IMG/VR virus record: IMGVR_UViG_3300034092_001651 | Coordinates: 1 to 37,440 of that record | From: a virus | DNA length: 37,440 bases | Strand: one strand, 5' to 3' | Part shown: piece by piece, positions 6,068 through 14,443 of the stretch | Numbering within the stretch: position 1 is the first letter of the stretch | Layout: each line of letters begins with the position of its first letter | The notes under the pieces: generated by a model | Databases searched by the model: none | Told to the model about the DNA's origin: nothing | Seen by the model: only the letters and a program-made list of their open reading frames with translations | Made by a program: the position numbers and the translations under genes

Positions 6068-8082
6068 TAGGCTTCCACGGGGAATAATTGGCATCTGCAG
6101 TTGACTGAATTTGAAGCGCTTAAGCCTTCTCCTAATGGTCTTACCGCTTTTTCGCTTTTGACTTCTACGATATTGCCTTCTTTATCTCGAACTTCAGTCA
6201 CTACCGTAAAATATCCATCCGCGCCTTGAGTCGAGCCTTCTAATGCAGCATGAGCTGGTCTTACTCGATTATCTCTTTCAGTTATCCATATCATTCCAAG
6301 GCCTTGCTCTTTGTAGACTGTATACTGCATTGCACTTGTAACATTAGCTGCAGTAGTATTTGCGATTGCTTTTGCTCTGCTTGTCTCAAGAGAATCGAAT
6401 TTTGAAGTAAGTATTTCGAATAATTCTTGTTTACTTCTGTTTGCATTTGCTTTTAATGTAGCTTGTACTTCGTTTTTAATTAATCCGATTGAATCTTTGA
6501 TTTGAGCACTTGACCCTTCAACGATTGCAACGATTTCTGCAGTGGGTGGTAAAGCTCCTTCAACTGCCAATGTAGAATATAATTCTTGCACTACTTCATC
6601 GCATGCTTGAGCTATTACTTCATCATATTTAGCAAAGTCAAGACTTGATACGCCTACAGTAGCAAGCGATAAAACGCCATCTTCTGCAAGCTTGAGTACT
6701 TGATCTTTCATTTGTATAATCATGCCTGCAACGACACTTTGTAACAATACAGAGTTTTCTTCTGTAACTCCATCAAAGTTTCTCCAAAACAAGTCCTTTG
6801 CATCGGCTGTAACGATAGGGAGCTTGGCATTTGCTCGTGTTAAGAGTTTTCGAGCCACCACGGGCACGGGAGCGGGGTTTACGGCGCTTTGAAGCGGGAC
6901 AAAACCATTAGCAATAAGCGGCGTATTGCCTTCAGGTATCGGATCATATCCGCGCTCGCCTCTTGCATCGTTGATTGTCTTGATTCCCCACTTAAGCTCG
7001 AACTCTTCTTGTCTCATATCAGCATCGGGATCTGCATATTCATACGGTTGCGCTTGAATTAAGACATCCTCTTCCCATCTACGGAAATGGCGTGTGAACT
7101 CTTCAGCAATGTAGAGCGCTTCGGGATCGATCGTGTTTTGTCTAAAGATTGCAAACTGAACCTCTGCAGTCGCTCGGTTTTGGAATGATCCGTCAAGCAT
7201 TCCAGGAGGCACGCCGAAAACTTGAGAGATTTGAGCGCGTGTATCACGGCTAACCGCGTCATAGCTCACTGCAAGCTCGCCTTTCGGTGGTAATTCTAAT
7301 TGCATACCACCTCCAAGCAAAGCTCGCAGCTTGTAGTCTGGTAGTTCTTCATTCCAAGCGCTTTTCATCTTTTGCCATTCGTCTGGTTCGAATCTTTCGG
7401 GGAACTTTGCAATAAGCGGCGGGACTGTATTATTAGCAAAGAGGCGAGCAAGATAAGCACTAACCTCGCGGTCGATATTCGCATATTCCAAAGCGGCTGA
7501 AACAAGACCAACGCCGAAGATATTCATACCGATTATCTCTTCCGGACGCGAGGCGGGATGCAACTTTGCAAGGTGAATAACCTCTTTCTCTGGTATAGCT
7601 ATATTGCCTTCTTGTGCTGACTGATAGACATACCCATCAATGAAGTTATTCTCGCCTTTAATGACTCGCATTCTTGTCGGATTTAGTACCCACATTTGCA
7701 AGGGCACTCGGTATCCATTTGTCGGAGTCCATATAAACGCATTGCCATTTATACTAAGCCAGTTTTCAATATATCCAAAGACTTGCGAGCGTGTGAAGTA
7801 CGGATTCGGATTACTAAGCAGCTCATTAGTCCAATGACCGCGACCGAGTTCCTCTTTCTCATAGTTCTGCTCTTTGTATGCATCGAACTTGATACCGCTC
7901 AAAGCATTCGCTCTATGCTGCAAGCAAGCGAAGACCGTCCCTCGAAGAGAGGCGTTTAACTCATTACCGACTTGAGTCGCACCGATATTGCGAGTACCAC
8001 CCGACCGAATAAATGGTCTGTCGTTTCTTCGCGGTGCAACTGCGCTCGCGATTCTATCTCTAAGTTGGTCAAGTAGACTCAT
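6067..8082 (-). CDS. Portal protein fused to a MuF-like minor head domain
   Basis: The protein has 671 residues. The N-terminal 400 or so are an HK97-type portal: ASLRGTVFACLQHRANALSG, WLSINGNAFIWTPTNGY, EVIHLAKLHPASRPEEIIGM, and AQISQVFGVPPGMLDGSFQN (about 285-304). A helical linker follows. The last 100 residues carry the phage Mu gpF signature, with ERDNRVRPAHAALEGST and, at the end, SVNCRCQLFPVEA. The portal forms the DNA channel at one capsid vertex; MuF proteins are usually a separate gene and may enter with the DNA. The single frame without interruption indicates a true fusion. The start overlaps the terminase stop (ATGA). Confidence 0.9.
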   Translation of the reverse strand: MSLLDQLRDRIASAVAPRRNDRPFIRSGGTRNIGATQVGNELNASLRGTVFACLQHRANALSGIKFDAYKEQNYEKEELGRGHWTNELLSNPNPYFTRSQVFGYIENWLSINGNAFIWTPTNGYRVPLQMWVLNPTRMRVIKGENNFIDGYVYQSAQEGNIAIPEKEVIHLAKLHPASRPEEIIGMNIFGVGLVSAALEYANIDREVSAYLARLFANNTVPPLIAKFPERFEPDEWQKMKSAWNEELPDYKLRALLGGGMQLELPPKGELAVSYDAVSRDTRAQISQVFGVPPGMLDGSFQNRATAEVQFAIFRQNTIDPEALYIAEEFTRHFRRWEEDVLIQAQPYEYADPDADMRQEEFELKWGIKTINDARGERGYDPIPEGNTPLIANGFVPLQSAVNPAPVPVVARKLLTRANAKLPIVTADAKDLFWRNFDGVTEENSVLLQSVVAGMIIQMKDQVLKLAEDGVLSLATVGVSSLDFAKYDEVIAQACDEVVQELYSTLAVEGALPPTAEIVAIVEGSSAQIKDSIGLIKNEVQATLKANANRSKQELFEILTSKFDSLETSRAKAIANTTAANVTSAMQYTVYKEQGLGMIWITERDNRVRPAHAALEGSTQGADGYFTVVTEVRDKEGNIVEVKSEKAVRPLGEGLSASNSVNCRCQLFPVEA

Positions 8083-9239
8083 ACATATATCTGTGGAGTT
8101 TTGCGAATAGCGTTGAAGGCATAGCCCAACGCGTCAATAAAGTCATCATGCTTGTCTTGCGGAGTGCCCGTAAACGAAAGCAGCTCCTCGGTAAAGTCCG
8201 GATTGATATGTGGGACATGATAAACAAGCCCTTGTTCATATCGTGCCTCGACTGGCTGAAAGCGAATAACCTTGTCTCGATCCGCTCTCACACCTACGAC
8301 ATTCATCTTAGTATTTCTTTTCAGCTCTTGAACCATCCAAGCTTGAGCTTGATTTGATTCGACTGCAACTACTCTTGCATTCCATCTTTGCTCGGCTGAC
8401 ATGATCTTACGGCCTATCTCTTGGAACTGCGCTCTGAAATGATCGGCTTCAACTACAACAACCTCACCATCTTTTGTCGTGCCTATTACCACGATTGCAG
8501 TATAATCTGCAGTTTCCTTTTGCGAGATTGCAAGGTCAACTCCGATGTAATACGCCGTGCATTCTTGGCCGTTTGTCGTGCGTAGCCATTCGCGTTTAAT
8601 CTTAGCCGCTGATCTATCGACATATTCAGCAAGAAACTCTTGCGCGAAAACCAAAGAGGGTAGCAGTTCCTTTTGCCTATCAACTTCGCTTATTTTGATT
8701 TGCCCGCCGTCGTATGTCGAGTAGTGGAATGATTGCCAGTCTGACATAGTCTCGGAGAGCTGATCTAATTGCCAAAAGTGATTTTTACCTTTCGGCGTTG
8801 AAAAGAAATACGCATCTCCTTCATAATCTGCTAGCATCGGAGAAAGCACAAAGTTCCAATCGTCTTCTGCATTTGGACAATGTGCCCACTCGTCGCAAAT
8901 CACTCTATGAAACTTATTACCTCGAAGTCCGTCAGCTCGGTAAATACCTTGCAAAACCAATGTACTACGACCTAGTTTAATCTGGCCTTGTTTGTAAGTT
9001 GCGCCAAGCGGTGCAAAGAAATTTTGTGCCTCGGTTTCTCGTCCTGAGAGCTCGGTGTATGATGGCGCGGTGTAGAGAACATACGACCCATCAACTTCAA
9101 GCATTTTCTCAAGGGCCAAAGCAAAAGCCAAATAAGACTTACCAAAGCGACGACCGCACCGAACAACATTAAAGCGCTTCCTATTCCGAAGTATCTCAAG
9201 CTGTTTATCATGCGGTTTTATCCGTATCACTGTATCCAT
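8079..9239 (-). CDS. Terminase large subunit
   Basis: The frame extends to a TTG at 9257, but ATG 9239 is the likely start, giving 386 residues. ATPase motifs are clear: Walker A RCGRRFGKS (K34), Walker B HRVICDEWAH (D116, E117), and a coupling-type FFSTPKGKN (about 146). The RNase-H-like nuclease part has VDLAISQ (D235), VAVESNQAQA (E294) and DKHDDFIDALGYA (D365, D366, D369). The protein packages DNA into the prohead through the portal. At 386 residues it is short for the family but has both domains. It overlaps the small-subunit gene by 32 bases. Confidence 0.93.
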   Translation of the reverse strand: MDTVIRIKPHDKQLEILRNRKRFNVVRCGRRFGKSYLAFALALEKMLEVDGSYVLYTAPSYTELSGRETEAQNFFAPLGATYKQGQIKLGRSTLVLQGIYRADGLRGNKFHRVICDEWAHCPNAEDDWNFVLSPMLADYEGDAYFFSTPKGKNHFWQLDQLSETMSDWQSFHYSTYDGGQIKISEVDRQKELLPSLVFAQEFLAEYVDRSAAKIKREWLRTTNGQECTAYYIGVDLAISQKETADYTAIVVIGTTKDGEVVVVEADHFRAQFQEIGRKIMSAEQRWNARVVAVESNQAQAWMVQELKRNTKMNVVGVRADRDKVIRFQPVEARYEQGLVYHVPHINPDFTEELLSFTGTPQDKHDDFIDALGYAFNAIRKTPQIYV

Positions 9240-9546
9240 TTTGCGAACCCCACTCAATTATCATTTTGCCTTTTTCTGCTACTTGATTATCCATGTGAGA
9301 TAGCAACTCCATTAGCAGTTTCATTGCCGTAATATCCTCTTTGACTAATATCTTTTTATGTATCAGCATTTCGATTATATCACCTGCTACAGTTTCTTTA
9401 GTCTTACCAGGTTTTGCAAGCTCTTCAGCCGCCATCTTTGCAAGGTCTTTGAGATACACGATGCTACCCTTTGGCCTACCATTTCGATTGATACGCTCGG
9501 GCTTGTCTCTGAAGCTATGTCCTTTGAGATTATCAGCGCCTGCCAT
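9208..9546 (-). CDS. Putative terminase small subunit
   Basis: The protein has 112 residues. The N-terminus GHSFRDKPERINRNGRPKGS resembles the 'F..G.S.N..GRPKG' start of phage DUF5681-type DNA-packaging proteins. It is followed by helices (YLKDLAKMAAEELAK; ITAMKLLMELLSHMDNQVAE) that could bind pac/cos DNA or oligomerise. It precedes the large subunit and overlaps it by 32 bases. The assignment rests on this position and the N-terminal motif. Confidence 0.7.
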   Translation of the reverse strand: MAGADNLKGHSFRDKPERINRNGRPKGSIVYLKDLAKMAAEELAKPGKTKETVAGDIIEMLIHKKILVKEDITAMKLLMELLSHMDNQVAEKGKMIIEWGSQNGYSDTDKTA

Positions 9547-10009
9547 AATAAACTCCCAAACCTAATCCAACACCAAGAGCACCAACAACCCATCCCCAGT
9601 TATTCTCGGTTTTCACTTCAGTCGGTAAAGTAATTACCTTAATTGAATCAGGGCGTGGGCGGTAAACAAGTGAGAAGTGACCCTTGCGATTTGCATAGGC
9701 AAAAGCCATATTGATTGTATCGCGAGTCGCGGTAATTACGCTATCGCTTTGTGCTACAAATGCAGTATCACCACATGGAATAATTACAGGCTTATCAAGA
9801 AAGTAAATCGTGTCCTTCGTCTTGATAGTCACCGACTTCGTATGTACTGAGTCTCTAATCGTTACAGGGCGCTCTAAGACTTCGACGCGAGTGATTGTAT
9901 CAGTTACACGCTTTGCGCTCGTACGGCCTACATGAAGCCCCGAAACAAAGCCGATAATAAGCAAGACTGCAAGAATTATCATCGCATTTAGTACATCATT
10001 GAATCTCAT
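9533..10009 (-). CDS. Membrane-anchored protein with periplasmic stalk, possible spanin-like
   Basis: The protein has 158 residues. A transmembrane segment spans about residues 8-25 (MIILAVLLIIGFVSGLHVG), followed by a Thr/Val/Asp-rich stretch with repeated 'DTI' units (VTDTITR, IRDSVHT, KTKDTIYF, ATRDTIN). It ends in a Gly-rich hydrophobic segment (VVGALGVGLGLGVYYG). This layout resembles small envelope proteins common in Bacteroidota phages, some proposed to help lysis. There is no lipobox, so a classic u-spanin is not supported. It sits next to the terminase genes rather than the lysin. Confidence 0.5.
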   Translation of the reverse strand: MRFNDVLNAMIILAVLLIIGFVSGLHVGRTSAKRVTDTITRVEVLERPVTIRDSVHTKSVTIKTKDTIYFLDKPVIIPCGDTAFVAQSDSVITATRDTINMAFAYANRKGHFSLVYRPRPDSIKVITLPTEVKTENNWGWVVGALGVGLGLGVYYGRR

Positions 10010-10863
10010 TGCACTACTCCATTCTCAATAAAGAGATTATCCACCATACCATTCTCTTGAATGATTGCAAAACCATGATTGCTATTTGAGTGTGGCATAT
10101 ATGCTTGTCTCAATTTGCATAGGCATCCCATTGTATATGCCTTGTAAAATTTACCGTCCAAGCTTTTGATAGATGCAAAAGAAGTACGATGCACATGACC
10201 CATAACAACATTAGCCGCGGCTTTGAGAATCAAAGCGCGGGCGGGATTTACGCCGCCTGAGACTTTCATTTCGTGACCGTGGACTATGTAGGTATTTTCA
10301 ACTTTCATAAATTGCGTAGATTCGACAAAGCGTATTCCAAGATCATCAAGTTTTAGCAGTTTGCGGAAATCAATCAAACCAGCAAGCGCGTCTGCATTTT
10401 GCATTAAGTACCGCTCCAAGCGGTCTTCATGATTGCCAATTTTAAAGTAGATATTCTGGTCTTTGAACTCGGACCTCAAGCCTTCTAAAAACTGCTTTGC
10501 AAGTTCGATCTCGTTTAAGAATTTTGGCGTATCAGCGTGTTTTGGGTGCCTTGAGATTTGAGCCGAGTCTAGTATATCACCGTTCAAAATGATATTCTCT
10601 ACTCGGTCTTGTTTTGCATATTGAATCGCTGCAATAAGCGCCGCTTTGTCATGGATACCTAAGTGAATATCAGAGAAGACCGCCGTCTTACCTTGAATAC
10701 GCAAAACGGGCAAAACCTCCTCGCGTCCATCTTCAAAGGTATTAAGCCAATCAGGAACTACTTCGGGCTTGTCTTCAGGGCTAGGCTCAAAGCCTTTACC
10801 TATCCGATAGTTAAGCACCGCCGTGTACTCATCATGGTTTAAGCGCGGTCTGTATTGACTCAC
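10006..10863 (-). CDS. Calcineurin-like metallophosphoesterase
   Basis: The protein has 285 residues and carries all motifs of the metallophosphoesterase fold in order: FSDIHLG (D65, H67), NGDILD (95-99), KIGNHED (143-147), VHGHEM (H195, H197) and MGHVHRTS (H223, H225). These bind two metal ions that hydrolyse phosphate esters. The substrate (nucleic acid end, nucleotide or phosphoprotein) cannot be told. The first 55 residues are an extension without motifs. It lies between a small tail-associated gene and the envelope protein gene, in the late block, with four-base overlaps on both sides. Confidence 0.9.
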   Translation of the reverse strand: MSQYRPRLNHDEYTAVLNYRIGKGFEPSPEDKPEVVPDWLNTFEDGREEVLPVLRIQGKTAVFSDIHLGIHDKAALIAAIQYAKQDRVENIILNGDILDSAQISRHPKHADTPKFLNEIELAKQFLEGLRSEFKDQNIYFKIGNHEDRLERYLMQNADALAGLIDFRKLLKLDDLGIRFVESTQFMKVENTYIVHGHEMKVSGGVNPARALILKAAANVVMGHVHRTSFASIKSLDGKFYKAYTMGCLCKLRQAYMPHSNSNHGFAIIQENGMVDNLFIENGVVQ

Positions 10864-11087
10864 TTGGTAGGAATCCCGTACTTTTCTAAAAGAGCTAGCA
10901 AAAGCTCTTGCTCTGCATTAAGTTCTGATTGCTCGGGCGCTTGAAACTTTGCAGACCATTCTGCTTCGTGCTCTTCAGTACAAGGCACTGCATTACAACC
11001 ATCGGGAAGCTCAATAAGTGAGTGACCATCCCAAATGATTATATTTTGTATCTCATTTGTAGCTGTATTTATTACTGCATATCTCAT
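10860..11087 (-). CDS. Small protein downstream of the tail adhesin, tail-fibre-assembly-like
   Basis: The protein has 75 residues and starts MRYAVINTATNEIQNIIIWD. The early strand pair 'yAvin..tneI.NiIiwD' followed by an acidic helix (NAEQELLLALLEKYGI) is common in small proteins next to phage tail fibre genes, some of which are assembly chaperones. It lies four bases after the glycine-rich fibre gene and overlaps the metallophosphoesterase by four bases. Function unproven. Confidence 0.6.
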   Translation of the reverse strand: MRYAVINTATNEIQNIIIWDGHSLIELPDGCNAVPCTEEHEAEWSAKFQAPEQSELNAEQELLLALLEKYGIPTK

Positions 11088-11091
11088 GTGT

Positions 11092-12354
11092 TTATCCTTC
11101 TGTAATAATTACAATAAAGCCATTACCACCATTCCCACCAGCACCGCTTGCAAAGTCATTATCTGAAGCCGCGCCGCCGCCGCCACCAGCACCATATACG
11201 CCGTTCCCGCCGTTCCCTGTAGCTTGTCCTGTTTTGTAGGAACCTGAACCGCCTCCAGTGCCTAGGGTAATTCCAAGAGGAGAATATGTAAAAGTATTTC
11301 CATTGCTACCATTCCCACCATCTGTACCGCCCGCTCCACCAGCCGTTGAGCTTTGGTAAAAGTACGAGCCATCGGTTGAACCACCAGCTCCACCAGCTAC
11401 AGTAGTTGTAACGTTTGCAGTTTGACCAGCCCCGCCGCATCCGCCTGTAATTTGCCAGTTGTTTGTGCTTGGACTTGTCGGAGTCGGAGTTGTCCCTGTT
11501 TCACCACGAGAGCCGCCGCCAAATCCGAAATATGAAAATAAAGGACCTGATACACCGCTTGAAAATGTAGAACTACCATTTGAAGTGCTACCACCTCCAC
11601 CGCCTGAAGTAGCTAGTCCAAATCGTACATAATTACCAAATAAAGTCGCACCACCAGCAGCGCCTGCATTACCATTTGTATTATTAGTTGTAACAGACGC
11701 TCCACCCGCTCCACCTGCTCCAATTGTATATGAAACTGTAGAACCAAGTTGAGCCGCATCAAATATCATTGTATGCATGCCATGTGACTGACCTCCCGAT
11801 CCGCCCGCTCTTGCTGATGTAGTTGCTCCTCTTCTACCAGATCCACCACCACATCCACCACCTACCAATAAAACGCTTACTTTTTTTGCAAAGGCTGGCT
11901 TAGTCCAAGTTCCTGAAGTTGTAAATTGCTCTACTTGGATTTGATAAGCCGTACCACCACCGCCACTCGCGGCCAAAGTAGTCCCCGTCATTGTCAAGCC
12001 CGTGCCGAGTGTTATCTCTTGCACATCACCAGAACCTGAATCACCACGGCCTAAAAGCTTTGAAGCGGCTGATACATTCTGAATCTTTGCATAAGTGACC
12101 GCGTCATTATCTACAGTCCAAGTAGCGCCACTACCAGAGACTGTAATATCGCCTTTGTCACCATCGGTCACACCACCGCCGCCCGCCGTAGCCCAAGACA
12201 AAGTACCACTACCGTCAGTGCTAAGTACCTGACCATTTGACCCGCCTGCAATGGATAGCTTGGTAAGATTCGTATTGATTGTATTGCTTGTCCCGATTGT
12301 CTTTGAATCAAACGAGTTAGGCAATTGGCCGTTATTTAGTTTTGTTGTTGGCAT
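11092..12354 (-). CDS. Glycine-rich tail fibre/receptor-binding protein
   Basis: The protein has 420 residues. The N-terminal part has fibre-like elements (NGQVLSTDGSGTLSWATAG; KGDITVSGSGATWTVDNDAVTYAKIQNV). From about residue 140 a glycine-rich domain begins with FTTSGTWTKPAFAKKVSVLLVGGG and continues as many GGxGG runs (GGAGGAS, GGNGGNG) to the end. Such domains fold as packed polyglycine-II helices in phage adhesins (for example S16 gp38-type tips), with variable loops binding the receptor. The variable stretches between Gly runs here are candidate specificity loops. Position upstream of terminase, away from the tail-tip genes, is notable. Confidence 0.75.
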   Translation of the reverse strand: MPTTKLNNGQLPNSFDSKTIGTSNTINTNLTKLSIAGGSNGQVLSTDGSGTLSWATAGGGGVTDGDKGDITVSGSGATWTVDNDAVTYAKIQNVSAASKLLGRGDSGSGDVQEITLGTGLTMTGTTLAASGGGGTAYQIQVEQFTTSGTWTKPAFAKKVSVLLVGGGCGGGSGRRGATTSARAGGSGGQSHGMHTMIFDAAQLGSTVSYTIGAGGAGGASVTTNNTNGNAGAAGGATLFGNYVRFGLATSGGGGGSTSNGSSTFSSGVSGPLFSYFGFGGGSRGETGTTPTPTSPSTNNWQITGGCGGAGQTANVTTTVAGGAGGSTDGSYFYQSSTAGGAGGTDGGNGSNGNTFTYSPLGITLGTGGGSGSYKTGQATGNGGNGVYGAGGGGGAASDNDFASGAGGNGGNGFIVIITEG

Positions 12355-12358
12355 CTTA

Positions 12359-13183
12359 TCACTTCAAATAATCAGCAATTAAAACATCTCCGCTAATTGG
12401 AGCCGTCGCCATCGTGATCGTATTGGTTGAAAGCGTGTAATCATTACCCGCTCCGCTTCTTAGCCTCATACCGTTTAAGTGCAAGCGCAAAGTTCCTGCA
12501 GTCGGAGTGTCGGGCAAAGTGTAAGCCGTATTCGAGCCGTCGATATTTCCACTTGGTATGACTTCAGTTGCAAAGTTGCTCGGAGTCAAAGTTCCTGACT
12601 CATCTTGCACATAAGTGACCGCCGTAGAACCAAGCGTTCCGCCTGAATTTGAAGTGCAATAGAATCTCTTATCGCCATAAGTCGTACCTGCGTCAACATG
12701 GACAAAGGAGCCTGTAAGCTCATCCCAAGCGTCCGAATCAGTTGCACGAGTTAAAGCGCTTGAAGAGCCATTGAAAACATAGATACCGTTTTGGCTTTGA
12801 GTCGATTGCTGCCATACCAAAAGGCGCTGACCGCTTGTTAAAGCATGACCGTCGAAAGTATCCGTTCCGGGATTGCTTATGGTGATATTCGCAGTCGTAG
12901 CCGCGTGGACATTGCGATACTTGTAAGCACTTGACAAACCTGCTATTTGCGTATCTACATACCCCTTAGTTGCAGCATCGCCTGAGTCAGTCGGAGTTGC
13001 AATGGTCGTAAGCTTGTTGTTACCCATTGACTGAGCGCCCGTAAACGCTACGCTCCCATCCTTCTTTACAAAGTTCGCGCCGTCCGCTAATTTACTCGAA
13101 TCTATTGCAGCGCCCGCAGCTACTTTCGCGTTGGTTATCGCACCATCGCGTATTTGGCGGCCTGCTATTGTGGTCTCTGGCAT
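12359..13183 (-). CDS. Tail fibre protein
   Basis: The protein has 274 residues. It starts with a fibre coil motif (IRDGAITNAKVAAGAAIDSSKLADG), then NKLTTIATPTDSGDAATKGYVD, widespread in tail fibres. A middle beta region (GQRLLVWQQSTQSQNGIYVF) resembles carbohydrate-facing fibre repeats. The last 65 residues form a module (GNIDGSNTAYTLPDTP ... LHLNGMRLRSGAGNDYTLS) also found in the next protein upstream in transcription. It probably forms trimeric fibres with its neighbours for host recognition. Confidence 0.75.
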   Translation of the reverse strand: MPETTIAGRQIRDGAITNAKVAAGAAIDSSKLADGANFVKKDGSVAFTGAQSMGNNKLTTIATPTDSGDAATKGYVDTQIAGLSSAYKYRNVHAATTANITISNPGTDTFDGHALTSGQRLLVWQQSTQSQNGIYVFNGSSSALTRATDSDAWDELTGSFVHVDAGTTYGDKRFYCTSNSGGTLGSTAVTYVQDESGTLTPSNFATEVIPSGNIDGSNTAYTLPDTPTAGTLRLHLNGMRLRSGAGNDYTLSTNTITMATAPISGDVLIADYLK

Positions 13184-13187
13184 CGTA

Positions 13188-13490
13188 TTATCCTAGTTTG
13201 TAATGTATTCGTATAACATCACCAACGACAGGCGAAACATTCAAAGTTATTGTCGTCGATCCGCTTGTCGTATAATCGTTTGTAAGCACTTGCAATACGC
13301 CATTAATGAAGACTTGCAAAGAGTTAGGGACAAAGTTCTGCAATGATGTGAAAGTCGCATTTGAGCCGTTGATATTTCCAGTCGGCGTTTCATTCCAGAT
13401 GTAAACAGCCGCGCCTGAGTTGATTGTAGCACCAACTGAAACTCGGACAACTTCAGGAAGCGCCGTAATGACTACATTGTTAGTACTCAT
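13188..13490 (-). CDS. Small fibre-module protein, paralogous to the C-terminus of the adjacent fibre
   Basis: The protein has 100 residues. Residues about 34-100 (TPTGNINGSNATFTSLQ ... SLQVFINGVLQVLTNDYTTS ... VGDVIRIHYKLG) match the C-terminal module of the adjacent fibre in pattern: G.I.GSN..[FY]TL, a strand with NG, a DYT turn, and GDV.I..Y. This is a free-standing copy of a fibre head or trimer module. It overlaps the upstream gene by four bases. Confidence 0.7.
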   Translation of the reverse strand: MSTNNVVITALPEVVRVSVGATINSGAAVYIWNETPTGNINGSNATFTSLQNFVPNSLQVFINGVLQVLTNDYTTSGSTTITLNVSPVVGDVIRIHYKLG

Positions 13491-13828
13491 GAAGTCACCG
13501 TATCAATAATATCCAAATCACCACCAAGCCAATACTTTGTATCTCCACCAAGCCATGTTATCTTGACATCATACACAAGTCCCTTTTGCGGAGTTAAAGC
13601 AAGGCTCGTAGCTCCCGGCAAAGAGATTGAAAACTTGCCATCGCTTGCAGGGGAGGTTATTGTCGTATTGAAAGTAAAGAGCGTCGCATTCGTAGCCTTT
13701 ACTCTGCATTGTGCGGTCAAAGTCGCATTCACCAAAGTAATAGCCGCGCCGTCCGCGTCTTTCAATTCAACTGCAAGTGAGAAAGTCTCACCTCGGTAAA
13801 TTGCTATATTGAATCTATCTCTTCTCAT
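13487..13828 (-). CDS. BppU-like / Ig-like baseplate accessory protein
   Basis: The protein has 113 residues. The pattern 'I.RGETFSLAVELKDADGAAITL' near the N-terminus and 'LVYDVKITWLGGDTKYWLGGDLDI' near the C-terminus matches small beta-sandwich proteins of phage baseplates (BppU N-domain type), which join fibres to the baseplate. It lies first among the fibre genes. Function inferred from pattern and context. Confidence 0.65.
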   Translation of the reverse strand: MRRDRFNIAIYRGETFSLAVELKDADGAAITLVNATLTAQCRVKATNATLFTFNTTITSPASDGKFSISLPGATSLALTPQKGLVYDVKITWLGGDTKYWLGGDLDIIDTVTS

Positions 13829-14025
13829 GGCTTATCCGTAAAAAGCTTTGCAATGAAAGACCCACCGACCGCGAACCCTAACAAGGTAATAGCTAGAGTT
13901 ACATTATCGCGTAAATAGGCAAAACCGCAGCCGGCAATGCCAGCGGCGGCTAAAGCACTAGACACTCTGCGAATCTTCGCAGGTGTAGGCTCGTTCCAAT
14001 ATTTAAAGCCAAAATGCAAACTCAC
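13825..14025 (-). CDS. Small membrane protein, unknown (holin candidate)
   Basis: The protein has 66 residues. A basic, hydrophilic start (FKYWNEPTPAKIRRVSS) is followed by two hydrophobic segments (about 24-40 and 43-60) and a charged tail. Two-segment small proteins like this can be holins, and the WNEPTPAKIRR start recurs, as I recall, in Bacteroidota phages. It sits directly after a single-span coiled-coil protein with a four-base overlap, downstream of the lysin. Confidence 0.55.
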   Translation of the reverse strand: MSLHFGFKYWNEPTPAKIRRVSSALAAAGIAGCGFAYLRDNVTLAITLLGFAVGGSFIAKLFTDKP

Positions 14026-14318
14026 TTGTTAAGCCCTGCAATTATGGAGTAGATTTGATCAAGTCTTGAGTGAACCAAAGCAAACTGCTTGTCTATCGAT
14101 TCCGCTTGCTCTTTCTCGGTCTTTTCCAAGTTAGCCACGCGGTGCTCTAAAGTAGCAGTATTGAATACGTGCTTAGCCGTTTTCTCAATGACATCTGCAA
14201 TTTGTTTTGCGTGTTGCAAGCGTTCCCTATTCATGAATCTGAAAAACATGATAACAATCGTCACCGTACTTACCAGAGTCGCTAGAACATTGCGCAAGAG
14301 TTCACTAAATATATCCAT
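14022..14318 (-). CDS. Membrane-anchored coiled-coil protein
   Basis: An ORF is open from 14417, but the first 33 codons cover the terminator hairpin. ATG 14318 is the sensible start, giving 98 residues. A transmembrane segment (about 10-27, VLATLVSTVTIVIMFFRFM) is followed by a long amphipathic helix with heptad character (TLEHRVANLEKTEKEQAESIDKQ is within it). This is an inner-membrane anchor with a cytoplasmic or periplasmic coil, similar to i-spanin or holin-regulator layouts. It is the first gene after the terminator, so it heads the late block. Confidence 0.65.
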   Translation of the reverse strand: MDIFSELLRNVLATLVSTVTIVIMFFRFMNRERLQHAKQIADVIEKTAKHVFNTATLEHRVANLEKTEKEQAESIDKQFALVHSRLDQIYSIIAGLNK

Positions 14319-14336
14319 TGTATCTATCTTAAAACA

Positions 14337-14358
14337 AGGGCTTCCCGAAAGAAGCCCT
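14337..14358 (-). terminator. Intrinsic terminator closing the early/lysis block
   Basis: The stem is 7 bp (14338-14344 with 14351-14357) plus one flanking A-T pair, with a six-base loop. Read on the minus strand it is followed by TTGTTTTAAG. It lies between the lysin stop (14444) and the start of the next gene (14318). It therefore separates the early-plus-lysis block from the fibre/packaging block unless antiterminated. Confidence 0.75.
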
Positions 14359-14402
14359 CGCGGAGTGAAGGCATGAGATAAGGAGTGCCTATGTTGGCAA
14401 AA

Positions 14403-14410
14403 CAAATATA
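14403..14410 (-). promoter_or_regulatory. Candidate TAnnTTTG (-7) box of a late promoter
   Basis: Minus strand TATATTTG fits the Bacteroidota -7 consensus TAnnTTTG exactly, in the only sizeable gap (125 bp) before the late genes. A matching -33 TTTG at the right spacing is not present, and the terminator at 14337-14358 would lie in the leader. So either it is an attenuated late promoter or a chance match. Confidence 0.35.
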
Positions 14411-14443
14411 AGCACAACCAAAAGGGACTTAGAAATTATTTTT

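Noticed and set aside
7383-7396. GGTTCGAATC resembling a tRNA T-arm
   Set aside because: It lies inside the portal gene, and no acceptor, D or anticodon stems can be formed around it.
9240-9257. TTG start at 9257 for the large terminase
   Set aside because: ATG 9239 is 18 bases downstream and matches the usual start of the ATPase domain.
14319-14417. Longer start (14417) for the coiled-coil membrane gene
   Set aside because: The first 33 codons cover a terminator hairpin and have no protein-like character; ATG 14318 begins a normal membrane protein.
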